A stretch of DNA of 64,000 nt from Streptomyces sp. NBC_01317. GTDB taxonomy: Bacteria > Actinomycetota > Actinomycetes > Streptomycetales > Streptomycetaceae. This document shows, one piece after another, positions 25,504 to 32,729 of the stretch (the first letter of the stretch is position 1; every line of letters starts with the position of its first letter). A program made the position numbers and the translations under genes. Below the pieces are notes generated by a model. That model was given only the letters and a program-made list of their open reading frames with translations. It was not told where the DNA came from and did no database searches. The stretch lies in NCBI RefSeq assembly GCF_035961655.1, contig NZ_CP108393.1, positions 1,860,001 through 1,924,000 on the forward strand, read 5' to 3'.

Positions 25504-27119
25504 GCGGTCGGTCCCTTCTCGGTGGCGGGGGTGTCGGTGCTGGTACGGAGGGTGAAGACGGCCATCTGCGTGGGTGGTCCCACCTCCGGGTCGTCGGCGC
25601 CGACGGGGACGTACGCGACCGTGTAGCCGTGCCGCCCCGCCACCTGTCCCGCCCAGTCGCGGAACTCGGCGCGGGTCCACTCGAAGCGGTGGTCGCTGTG
25701 GCGTACGTGCCCGGCGGGCAGGGTCTCCCAGCGCACGTTGTACTCGACGTTGGGCGTGGTCACGACGACCGTCGACGGGCGGGCCGAGCCGAACACCGCG
25801 TACTCCAGGGCGGGCAGGCGGGGCAGGTCGAGGTGTTCCACGACCTCGGCGAGGACCGCTGCGTCGTACCCCTTGAGCCGCTTGTCCGTGTACGTCAGGG
25901 AGCCCTGCGTGAGGGTGACGCGGGCCGCCTGCCGTTCGCCGAGCCGCTCCAGCTTGAGCCGGCGCGCGGCGATGGTCAGGGCGCGTACGGACACGTCGAC
26001 GCCCATCACGTGCGTGAACCGCACGTCCTTGAGCAGCGCCTGGACCAGCTGGCCCTGGCCGCAGCCGAGGTCGAGCACGGTGCTCGCGCCCGCCTCGCGA
26101 AGGGCGGTGAGAATCGCCTCGCGCCGCTGGTCGGCGAGCGACGGCTCCTTCGGGGTGGCGGCGGAATCCGGCGCGGGCACGGCTTCGGATGCGGTTTCCG
26201 GCACGGCGTCGGGCACGGCTTCGGACACCGGTGCGGTGTCCGGCTGTACGGTGCCGTCCGCGCCGTCCCCCCGTACCTCCCCGGCCTCCCACTCCTCGTC
26301 CGGGGTCTCCAGGACAGCGTTGTCGAGGACCTCGACGTCGATGTCGTCCGCCTCGGCCAGCCTGACCAGCTCCAGGCGCTCCATGGCCCGCCGGGTCAGT
26401 CCCCAGCGGCGGGAGAGGTAGCGGCTGGTGATCAGCTTCTGCTCGGGGTGTTCGGCCAGCCAGCCCTCACCGGCCCGCAGGAGTTTGTCCACCTCGTCGG
26501 GCGCGACCCAGTAGTGCTTGGCGTCGTCGAGCACCGGCAGCAGGACGTACAGCTGGCGCAGCGCGTCGGCGAGCCGCATCTCGCCCTCCAGGACGAGCTG
26601 GACGTAACGCGACTCGCCCCACTGCGGAAACGTCACGTCCAGCGCGACGGGACGCGCATCGACGGACGTCCAGCCGAGCGGCCCGAAGAGCCGGCGGACC
26701 AGCTCGGCGCCGCCGCGCGCCGGCACGGCGGGCACCTCGATGCGCAGCGGCAGCGGACTCGCGGCCCGCTCGGGCAGCGCCCGGCAGTCGCCGCGCAGGG
26801 CGCTCTTGAACACCGTGCTCAGCGCGACCGCGAGCAGCGAGGAGGCTGCGTACGGCCGGTCGTTGACGTACTGCGCGAGCGCAGCGTCGGGCGCGCCGCC
26901 CCGGCTCTTGCCCTTGCCCCGCCGCACCAGGGCCACCGCGTCGACCTCCAGCAGCAGCGCGGCGGTGCACCGCTCCGCGGTCGCCTCGGGATAGAGCACA
27001 TGGGCGGTGCCGTGCGCGGTGGAGAACGTCTGCGCCTTCTCGGGGTGCTTGTGCAGCAGAAAGCCGAGGTCGGTCGCGGGACGTTCCTGGGTGCCGGTCG
27101 TACTGATCGTCAAGAACAC
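25500..27119 (-). CDS. hen1: 3'-terminal RNA ribose 2'-O-methyltransferase Hen1
   Basis: This 539-residue protein combines the bacterial Hen1 N-terminal domain ('ATDLGFLLHKHPEKAQTF' onward), which activates Pnkp ligase, with a C-terminal methyltransferase. The SAM loop is 'VLDLGCGQGQLVQAL' (about 345-360). The metal-binding Glu-x-x-Glu-His is in 'LAEVVEHLDLPRL' (about 425-437), and the distant His lies in 'HVRHSDHRFEW'. A linker at about 265-305 is Ala/Pro/Glu repeats ('VSEAVPDAVPETASEAVP') and differs from the family core. Start GTG 27119 gives the usual 'MFLTIST' N-terminus. It is coupled to pnkp, with mmuM 63 bases upstream. Confidence 0.95.
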   Translation of the reverse strand: MFLTISTTGTQERPATDLGFLLHKHPEKAQTFSTAHGTAHVLYPEATAERCTAALLLEVDAVALVRRGKGKSRGGAPDAALAQYVNDRPYAASSLLAVALSTVFKSALRGDCRALPERAASPLPLRIEVPAVPARGGAELVRRLFGPLGWTSVDARPVALDVTFPQWGESRYVQLVLEGEMRLADALRQLYVLLPVLDDAKHYWVAPDEVDKLLRAGEGWLAEHPEQKLITSRYLSRRWGLTRRAMERLELVRLAEADDIDVEVLDNAVLETPDEEWEAGEVRGDGADGTVQPDTAPVSEAVPDAVPETASEAVPAPDSAATPKEPSLADQRREAILTALREAGASTVLDLGCGQGQLVQALLKDVRFTHVMGVDVSVRALTIAARRLKLERLGERQAARVTLTQGSLTYTDKRLKGYDAAVLAEVVEHLDLPRLPALEYAVFGSARPSTVVVTTPNVEYNVRWETLPAGHVRHSDHRFEWTRAEFRDWAGQVAGRHGYTVAYVPVGADDPEVGPPTQMAVFTLRTSTDTPATEKGPTA

Positions 27120-27182
27120 CCGCTTGAGTATTGCCTGATCGCGGGGGTACGACGAGAGGTTTTACGTGACGGGCCGCCCGGG

Positions 27183-28073
27183 TCAGAGGCGGGCTATCGC
27201 CTCAGGGCCGACGCGGCAGCAGCCACCGACCAGGCGCGCGCCCGCCGTGCGCCAGGCGCTCACCCGGGACGGGTCGAAGGTGGCGTCGCCGCGCCAGGTC
27301 CGTGTGGTCGCGTCCCAGTGTTCGCCGCTGTTGGGGTAGACCACCACCGGTTTGCCCGTCACCTTCGCGGCGATCTCCGTGGCGCGGTCCACTGCGGCGG
27401 GCTCGCAGCAGTTGACGCCCACGGCCACCACCTGGTCGTTGCCGGCCGCCAGGGCGAACGCCTCGGCGAGCGGCCGGCCGGCGCGGGTGCGCTCGCCGTC
27501 GGCCTCGACAGAGTACGAGAGCCAGACCGGCACCCCGCAGCCCTCGGCCGCCGCCAGCAGGGCGCGCGCCTCGTCCTCGTCGGGCACGGTCTCCAGAGCG
27601 AGCACGTCGGGCGCCGCCGCGGCGAGCGTCTCGATCCTCGGCCGGTGGAAACGCTCCAGCTCCGCCACCGACAGGCCGTACCGCCCCCGGTACTCGCTGC
27701 CGTCCGCGAGCATCGCTCCGTACGGGCCGACCGAGGCGGCCACCCACACCTCGTGCTCCGCCGCCGCGCCGGCCCGGCGGGCCAGGTCCACGCTGCGGGC
27801 CAGCAGCTCCGCCGCCTCGGCGCGGGCGATCCCGCGCCGCGCGAACCCTTCGTACGTCGCCTGGTAGCTGGACGTGATGAGCACCTGCGCGCCCGCCCGT
27901 ACGTACGCCGCGTGGGCCGCCTCTATCTCCTCCGGGCTGTCCACGAGGAGCCGCGCCGACCAGAGGGCGTCGGACAGGTCGCAGCCCTGGGCCCGGAGCT
28001 GGTTGGAGAGGCCCCCGTCGAGGACGAGCGTCTCCTCGGCGAGTGCGGCGGCGAGCGGACGGGCGGGCTGCAC
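27183..28073 (-). CDS. mmuM: Homocysteine S-methyltransferase
   Basis: A 296-residue protein of the zinc-dependent homocysteine S-methyltransferase family: 'LVLDGGLSNQLRAQG' at the N-terminus, 'ITSSYQATYEGF', the first Cys ligand in 'GVNCCEPAA', and the Cys pair in 'VGGCCRVGP' near the end. It transfers methyl from S-methylmethionine or SAM to homocysteine. It sits 10 bases after the LLM oxidoreductase and upstream of hen1 on the same strand. Homocysteine is a product of SAM-dependent methylation, so co-location with Hen1 may be useful but could be chance. Start is GTG 28073. Confidence 0.9.
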   Translation of the reverse strand: MQPARPLAAALAEETLVLDGGLSNQLRAQGCDLSDALWSARLLVDSPEEIEAAHAAYVRAGAQVLITSSYQATYEGFARRGIARAEAAELLARSVDLARRAGAAAEHEVWVAASVGPYGAMLADGSEYRGRYGLSVAELERFHRPRIETLAAAAPDVLALETVPDEDEARALLAAAEGCGVPVWLSYSVEADGERTRAGRPLAEAFALAAGNDQVVAVGVNCCEPAAVDRATEIAAKVTGKPVVVYPNSGEHWDATTRTWRGDATFDPSRVSAWRTAGARLVGGCCRVGPEAIARL

Positions 28074-28083
28074 AGTGACTCCC

Positions 28084-29007
28084 TCAGCTCAGCTGGGACT
28101 GGACCTGCGCGGAGATCAGCTCCAGGTGGTCGAGATCGTCCAGGTCCATGACCTGGAGGTAGAAGCGCGAGGAGCCGACGGCCGCGTACTGCCCGATCTT
28201 GTCGACCACCTCGGCGGGCGAGCCCGCGAGCCCGTTCGCCTTCAGCTCGTCCACCTCACGGCCGATGGCGGCGGCCCGTCGGGCCACCTCCGCGTCGTCC
28301 TTGCCGACGCAGACGATCAGCGCGTTCGAGTACACCAGGTCGTCCGGGCCCCGTCCCGCCTCGGTCAGAGCGGTCCGCACCCGGCCGAACTGCGTGGCCG
28401 TGTCCTCCAGCGTGGCGAACGGGATGTTGAACTCGTCCGCGTACCGCGCGGCCAGGCGCGGGGTGCGCTTCGCGCCGTGGCCGCCGATGAGCACCGGGAG
28501 CTTGGCCTGGGCGGGCTTCGGCAGCGCGGGCGAGTCGGCCAGCTGGTAATACGTACCGTCGTAGGAGAACGTCTTGCCGGCCTCCGTCTCCCACAGCCCG
28601 GTCACGATCGCGAGCTGCTCCTCGAAACGGGCGAACTTCTCCTTGGGGAACGGAATGCCGTACGCCTGGTGTTCCTCCTCGAACCAGCCCGCGCCCAGGC
28701 CCAGCTCCACCCGGCCGCCGGACATCTGGTCCACCTGCGCGACCTGGATGGCCAGCACCCCGGGCAGCCGGAACGTCCCGGCCGTCATCAGCGTGCCGAG
28801 CCGGATCCGCTTGGTCTCGCGGGCCAGCCCCGCCAGGGTGATCCACGCGTCCGTGGGGCCGGGAAGCCCGTCCGCCGAACCCATGCGCAGATAGTGGTCG
28901 GACCGGAAAAATGCGTCGAACCCGAGGTCCTCGGTGGCCTTGGCCACGCTCAGCAATGTCTCGTAACTCGCCCCTTGCTGGGGCTCGGTGAAGATGCGAA
29001 GATCCAT
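28084..29007 (-). CDS. LLM-class F420-dependent oxidoreductase
   Basis: A 307-residue luciferase-like TIM-barrel flavin/F420 enzyme. It starts 'MDLRIFTEPQQGASYE', and contains 'LGFDAFFRSDHYLRMG', 'LGTLMTAGTFRLPGVLA', 'GRVELGLGAGWFEEEH' and 'LIGGHGAKRTPRLAARYAD', the family's typical blocks. Actinobacterial members mostly use F420H2 for hydride transfer to diverse substrates. The substrate is unknown. It is the first gene of a probable four-gene minus-strand unit (LLM, mmuM, hen1, pnkp) and is divergent from the PucR-type regulator. Confidence 0.85.
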   Translation of the reverse strand: MDLRIFTEPQQGASYETLLSVAKATEDLGFDAFFRSDHYLRMGSADGLPGPTDAWITLAGLARETKRIRLGTLMTAGTFRLPGVLAIQVAQVDQMSGGRVELGLGAGWFEEEHQAYGIPFPKEKFARFEEQLAIVTGLWETEAGKTFSYDGTYYQLADSPALPKPAQAKLPVLIGGHGAKRTPRLAARYADEFNIPFATLEDTATQFGRVRTALTEAGRGPDDLVYSNALIVCVGKDDAEVARRAAAIGREVDELKANGLAGSPAEVVDKIGQYAAVGSSRFYLQVMDLDDLDHLELISAQVQSQLS

Positions 29008-29192
29008 GCCTTCATCTTCGCAGGGCCGCCGCGCCGGCCCGCACCCTCCCCGAACGCGCTGGTCCGGGCCCCGTACGCGGCGAGTGCCCCCGCCCGGTAC
29101 CGGGCAGAGTCCCCGGGCGGGGACAATCGGCGTGCTGCTGTGGCGGGTTTCCAGGGCCCGGCACGCCGACCGGCGAGGTGAAGGGGCAGGGC

Positions 29193-30782
29193 GTGGGTGT
29201 GCGAGCGGGACGGTCCCCGGATTCCCTGCGCGCGGCCGACATCCTCACCATGCACCGGCTCGCCCGCAAGGGGGACGGCGTGCGGCCGCTGCTGCGCTGG
29301 CTGGCGCGCCGGACGGGGTGCTGGGCCGGGCTGGTGGACACCGCCGGCGCCGTACAGGAGGCGTCTTCCGACGAGCGCGACTCCGAGACGATCACCCTGA
29401 TCTCCGACGGGCTGCGGGAGATGCGGGAGCGGGGGCTCCGTACGTTCCTCGCGGGCTCGTCCCCGGAGCGCTCGGGGGCGCTGCTCGCCGTCGACCTCCC
29501 CGGGGACCGGTCCGGCTCCGAGCCGTCCGGGCTCGTCCTCGCCGTGGTCGGCCCCGACCCGCTCAGAACGGCCGCCCCGGCCGACGCGGGGCCGCTGCTC
29601 GGGGTCTCCTGGTGGGCGAAGGAGACCGAGCGGACCCGGCGGCGCGTGGAGGTCGCCGACGCGCGCGGACGGGAGGCCGTGCTGCATCTGCTGATGTCCG
29701 GGAACCTCACCACGGCGCACCAGATAGCGGGCGCCCTCGCCCCGCGCCTCTACGATCCCGCTCGCTTCCACGTGGTCGAGTGCGGTCGCGACCGGCGGGC
29801 CGAGACGATCCGGGTCTGCGCCGAACTCACCGGCGGCCGGGCGTGGATCGTCCGGTGTCCCGTCTACTCCGACCATGTGCTGGTGGTCGCGTCGACCACC
29901 CCCGTCCCGGCCGGCGCCCGCCCGCTGGAAGCCGCCCTCACCGCCGAGATCGAGGGCTGTGTGGTGGGGACCGGCGACGCCCTGGCCCTGCGCGACACGG
30001 CCGTCGGCTACCAACAGGCCTTCCACGCGCTGGCGGTGGCGCGCGGCCGCCCCGAGCGCTGGGCCCGGTTCGACGCCGCGCTCGGGCTGCCCGTCGTGCT
30101 GGGCCGGCAGGGCAGCGCCTGGGCCGACCACCTGCTGGCGCCGCTGACGCGGTACGTCCCCGCCCGGGTCGCCGACCCCGACAGCGCCACACTGACCGAG
30201 ACGGTCCGGTCGTGGCTCGCCTTCTCGGCCGCCGCGACCGAACACTTGAAGATCCACCGCAACACCCTGGCCGCGCGCCTGCGCCGCGTCGAGGCACTCC
30301 TCGGCCTGGACCTGAGGCTCGTAGGCGATCAGGCGAAACTCGACCTGGCCCTGCGGATCGGCGCGCTGCCCCGCACGACGGAGCACGGGCCGACGGACGA
30401 CCGGCCGACGGATGTGACGGGCGCGGCGGGGGCGGTGGTGCCGGTGGACGCGATGGAGCCCGTGCCGTCCGCTCCCGTCCAGGACCACTTCGAGGCGCTC
30501 CTGCGCCTGCCCGCCGTACGGGAGTGGGCACTGACGCAGCTGCGTCCGGTACGGACGGACGCGCCCGCGCTGGAGACGACCTTGCGCGCCTGGCTGGGCA
30601 ACGACACCCGGCTGAGTGCCACGGCGCGGGCGCTCGGTGTGTCGGTGACAGGGACGCGGAAGCGGCTGACGCGCCTCGAACAGGTCCTGCGCCGGTCGCT
30701 GCTGCGGGTCCCGAACGCGCGTCACGACCTGTGGCTGGCCGCCACGGCCCTGGACGGCGAAAGGCCGGACAGGAACTTCTGA
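29193..30782 (+). CDS. PucR/CdaR-type transcriptional regulator
   Basis: A 529-residue regulator. The N-terminal 250 or so residues resemble a sensory domain without clear family. A GGDEF-like central PucR part ('LAVARGRPERWARFDAALG') is followed by the C-terminal helix-turn-helix 'LKIHRNTLAARLRRVEALLG' typical of PucR (HTH_30). Unusually, a second helix-turn-helix-like unit follows near the end ('LSATARALGVSVTGTRKRL'), so the tail appears duplicated. GTG 29193 is preferred, with AAGGGG at 29181-29186, and the in-frame GTG 29178 lacks a site. It faces away from the LLM gene, a likely target. The inducer is unknown. Confidence 0.82.
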   Translation: MGVRAGRSPDSLRAADILTMHRLARKGDGVRPLLRWLARRTGCWAGLVDTAGAVQEASSDERDSETITLISDGLREMRERGLRTFLAGSSPERSGALLAVDLPGDRSGSEPSGLVLAVVGPDPLRTAAPADAGPLLGVSWWAKETERTRRRVEVADARGREAVLHLLMSGNLTTAHQIAGALAPRLYDPARFHVVECGRDRRAETIRVCAELTGGRAWIVRCPVYSDHVLVVASTTPVPAGARPLEAALTAEIEGCVVGTGDALALRDTAVGYQQAFHALAVARGRPERWARFDAALGLPVVLGRQGSAWADHLLAPLTRYVPARVADPDSATLTETVRSWLAFSAAATEHLKIHRNTLAARLRRVEALLGLDLRLVGDQAKLDLALRIGALPRTTEHGPTDDRPTDVTGAAGAVVPVDAMEPVPSAPVQDHFEALLRLPAVREWALTQLRPVRTDAPALETTLRAWLGNDTRLSATARALGVSVTGTRKRLTRLEQVLRRSLLRVPNARHDLWLAATALDGERPDRNF

Positions 30783-30852
30783 CACCGCCGGGCGGTCCGG
30801 CTGTGCACTCCGGCTCTCCCCGGTCCGCCGTACGGAACCTAGAGTCGGGCTC

Positions 30853-30889
30853 GTGTTCACGCCCCCCACGGGGGGTGGGGCGTGAACAC
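30853..30889. terminator. Bidirectional hairpin terminator
   Basis: A perfect 13-bp stem (GTGTTCACGCCCC with its complement) has an 11-base G/C loop that can extend the pairing. It lies between the convergent PucR-type gene and the DUF6099-like gene, so it should end both transcripts. Confidence 0.75.
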
Positions 30890-30910
30890 CACAACACACC
30901 TCTGCCCGCT

Positions 30911-31591
30911 TCAACGGCCCCGCCCCCGCTCGTGGTTGCGCCGGCGCTCCCGCTCGCGCTCCGCCTCCTGCTGTCTCTGGCGCTCCCGCGTCTCCTTCCT
31001 CGCCCGTTCCTGTTCCTGTGCGACGAGCCGGCGCAGCAGCCCCGCCACGCGGTCGCTCGCCTCGTCCGCCGCGTCGATCGCCTCGATGCACTGCCAGTAC
31101 AGCCCCTCCTCGTCCGTCGCACACGCCACCGCGACCAGGGCGATGCCCACCTCGCCCAGCAACTCCGCCAGCCCGGTCAGCGCGCCCCGGGCGTCCGGCA
31201 CCGAGGACAGCTGTCTCGCCCTGCTCCCGTCCCCGAACCGCACCTCCGCGCCGAAGAGCTCCATCCCCGGGCCACCGGCACCCGGCCCACCGACACCCGG
31301 CCCATCGAGACGTGGGCCCTCAAGACGTGGGCCGTCGAAGCCCGGACCTCCGCCGCCCGCTTCCCGGCCCTCCGGTAAGTCCCGGGCCTCCGGTACGTCA
31401 CAGCCGCGTCCGCCCGTCTCACCCAGCTCACGCGCCTCACCCCGCAGCTCCGGCGGCCCGCTCAGCGCCAGCCGGTTGCCGATCGCCTGGGCCAGTGCCT
31501 GGGCCTGCCAGGCCTCCGCGATGACGTCCCACGCCTCCCCGCTGCCGGCCAGGGCCCGCCGGGTCACGCCGATGAGCCGTTCCGCATCCAT
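30911..31591 (-). CDS. DUF6099-like conserved Streptomyces protein
   Basis: A 226-residue protein whose ends look like the DUF6099 family as I recall it: 'RLIGVTRRALAGSGEAWDVIAEAWQAQALAQAIG' pattern at the start and 'GLYWQCIEAIDAADEASDRV' later. The middle (about 75-115) is a Gly/Pro low-complexity insert made of short repeats ('GPRLEGPRLDGPGVGGPG'), probably lineage-specific. The C-terminus is an Arg/Glu coiled tail ('ERARKETRERQRQQEAERE') rich in charged helix. ATG 31591 is used, with a TTG at 31615 as an alternative. No function is known. Confidence 0.62.
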   Translation of the reverse strand: MDAERLIGVTRRALAGSGEAWDVIAEAWQAQALAQAIGNRLALSGPPELRGEARELGETGGRGCDVPEARDLPEGREAGGGGPGFDGPRLEGPRLDGPGVGGPGAGGPGMELFGAEVRFGDGSRARQLSSVPDARGALTGLAELLGEVGIALVAVACATDEEGLYWQCIEAIDAADEASDRVAGLLRRLVAQEQERARKETRERQRQQEAERERERRRNHERGRGR

Positions 31592-31622
31592 CCGCAGCCC
31601 CCGTTCGTACGACAATCCTGCC

Positions 31623-31649
31623 CACTCACTCCACTACCCAGAGTGAGTG
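31623..31649. promoter_or_regulatory. CACTCACTC inverted repeat, possible operator
   Basis: A 9-bp inverted repeat CACTCACTC / GAGTGAGTG with a 9-base spacer lies 32 bases upstream of the DUF6099-like start. A related CTCACTCACTC...GAGTGA block occurs at 31712-31731. The pair could bind a regulator of that gene. No regulator is identified. Confidence 0.4.
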
Positions 31650-31735
31650 AACGGCGACGGAAAGGCCAGAGGAATGCGGAAATCTGTGGACAGGCAGCTG
31701 GTTGTGGAAATCTCACTCACTCCGAAGAGTGACGA

Positions 31736-32086
31736 TCACGGGGAATCGGGGTCCTTCACCGCGGATGAGGGCGGGAAACGCACCTCATTCCGTTCCATCT
31801 TCGCGGCGAGCGCGTCCAGCACGTCGATCCCCAACACGTCGCAGAACTGGAGCAGGTACGCGAGCACGTCGGCGACCTCGTCCGCGACCCGGTGGGCCGA
31901 CTCCGGTTCCTCCATCACCCGCGCCGACTGCTCGGGGGTCAACCACTGGAAGATCTCTTGCAGTTCGGCCGCCTCGACGCTCAGCGCCGCGACCAGGTTC
32001 TTGGGCGTGTGGTACCGCCCCCAGTCCCGGGCCGCCGCGAACTCGGCCAACCTGCGCTGCAGTCCCGCCACATCCTGTTCTGTCAC
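31736..32086 (-). CDS. MazG-like nucleotide pyrophosphohydrolase
   Basis: A 116-residue all-alpha NTP pyrophosphohydrolase of the short MazG/RS21-C6 type. The metal site appears as 'SVEAAELQEIFQW' and 'ADEVADVLAYLLQF' (E-x-x-E then D/E-x-x-D). It hydrolyses (deoxy)nucleoside triphosphates, usually house-cleaning modified dNTPs. Start GTG 32086 gives 'MTEQDVAGLQRRLAEFAAARDW', the usual N-terminal helix. It lies 77 bases after the SepF-like gene on the same strand. Confidence 0.87.
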   Translation of the reverse strand: MTEQDVAGLQRRLAEFAAARDWGRYHTPKNLVAALSVEAAELQEIFQWLTPEQSARVMEEPESAHRVADEVADVLAYLLQFCDVLGIDVLDALAAKMERNEVRFPPSSAVKDPDSP

Positions 32087-32163
32087 GGACCCAGGTCTAT
32101 CACCGTCACGCCGGCCGGAAAGCACCCGGCCGGGCGGCACCGGTCAAGGGCGCGGCCGGACCG

Positions 32164-32559
32164 CTACGGCCCCGGAACGGCCGCCGCCGCGATCCCCTCG
32201 ACCTCCGTGCCGACCGGCGCCAGCAGGAAGACGTTCTTGTCGACGCGGTGCATCCCGCTGCCGAGGCCGAAGACCACCCCGCTGCTGAAGTCCAGGATGC
32301 GCTTGGCCACGTCGAGTTCGGCGCCCGTCAGGTCCAACAGGACCGGGATCTGGGCGATCAGGTGGTCGGCGACCTCGCGCGCGTCCGCGAAGACCCGCAC
32401 CCTCAGCACGACGAACCGCCGGTGCTCGACGCGGGGTTCGGGCTGCACGGAGCGGTGGTCGACCCGTGAGGGCCACTCGTTGCGGCTGCGCAGCGGGACG
32501 ACCTGCGCCAGGCCTTCCCACTGTTCGTCGGTGACGTCATATCTGTCGTACCTGCTCAC
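32164..32559 (-). CDS. SepF-like cell-division protein
   Basis: A 131-residue protein. After a short basic N-terminus ('MSRYDRYDVTDEQWEGL') the second half is the SepF fold: 'VLRVRVFADAREVADHL', 'IPVLLDLTGAELDVAKRILDFSSGVVFGL' pattern, and 'KNVFLLAPVGTEV'. SepF polymerises and tethers FtsZ to the membrane. Streptomyces have several paralogues besides the canonical one in the dcw cluster. The amphipathic membrane-targeting helix of canonical SepF is not obvious, so this is probably one of the accessory paralogues (SepF2/SepF3 type). Start is GTG 32559. Confidence 0.85.
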   Translation of the reverse strand: MSRYDRYDVTDEQWEGLAQVVPLRSRNEWPSRVDHRSVQPEPRVEHRRFVVLRVRVFADAREVADHLIAQIPVLLDLTGAELDVAKRILDFSSGVVFGLGSGMHRVDKNVFLLAPVGTEVEGIAAAAVPGP

Positions 32560-32729
32560 CGGACCACCCCGCCCGCGCGTCGCGTCTGCATCCGGACATC
32601 CTCCCGCTCCTCACCCGTTCGGCCCATCAGCGACACGGCTCTGTCGGTGATCGACTCCACGGGTCCCCCGGAACGGCCGGACTCCCGGCCGTCGAGAGCG
32701 GAGTGCCCCGCACCGCGGCCCGGAAACCC

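Noticed and set aside
22354..25626. 1090-residue + strand frame opposite pnkp
   Set aside because: No recognisable domains; the minus strand has intact kinase, phosphatase and ligase motifs. It is a codon-bias shadow.
23504..26292. Long minus-strand frame extending pnkp upstream into hen1
   Set aside because: The extension beyond ATG 25503 is Arg/Gly-rich and out of frame with hen1. The ATGA overlap marks the true start.
30853..30889. The GTGTTCACGCCCC hairpin as a regulatory operator
   Set aside because: It lies between convergent gene ends, where a terminator is the simpler explanation.
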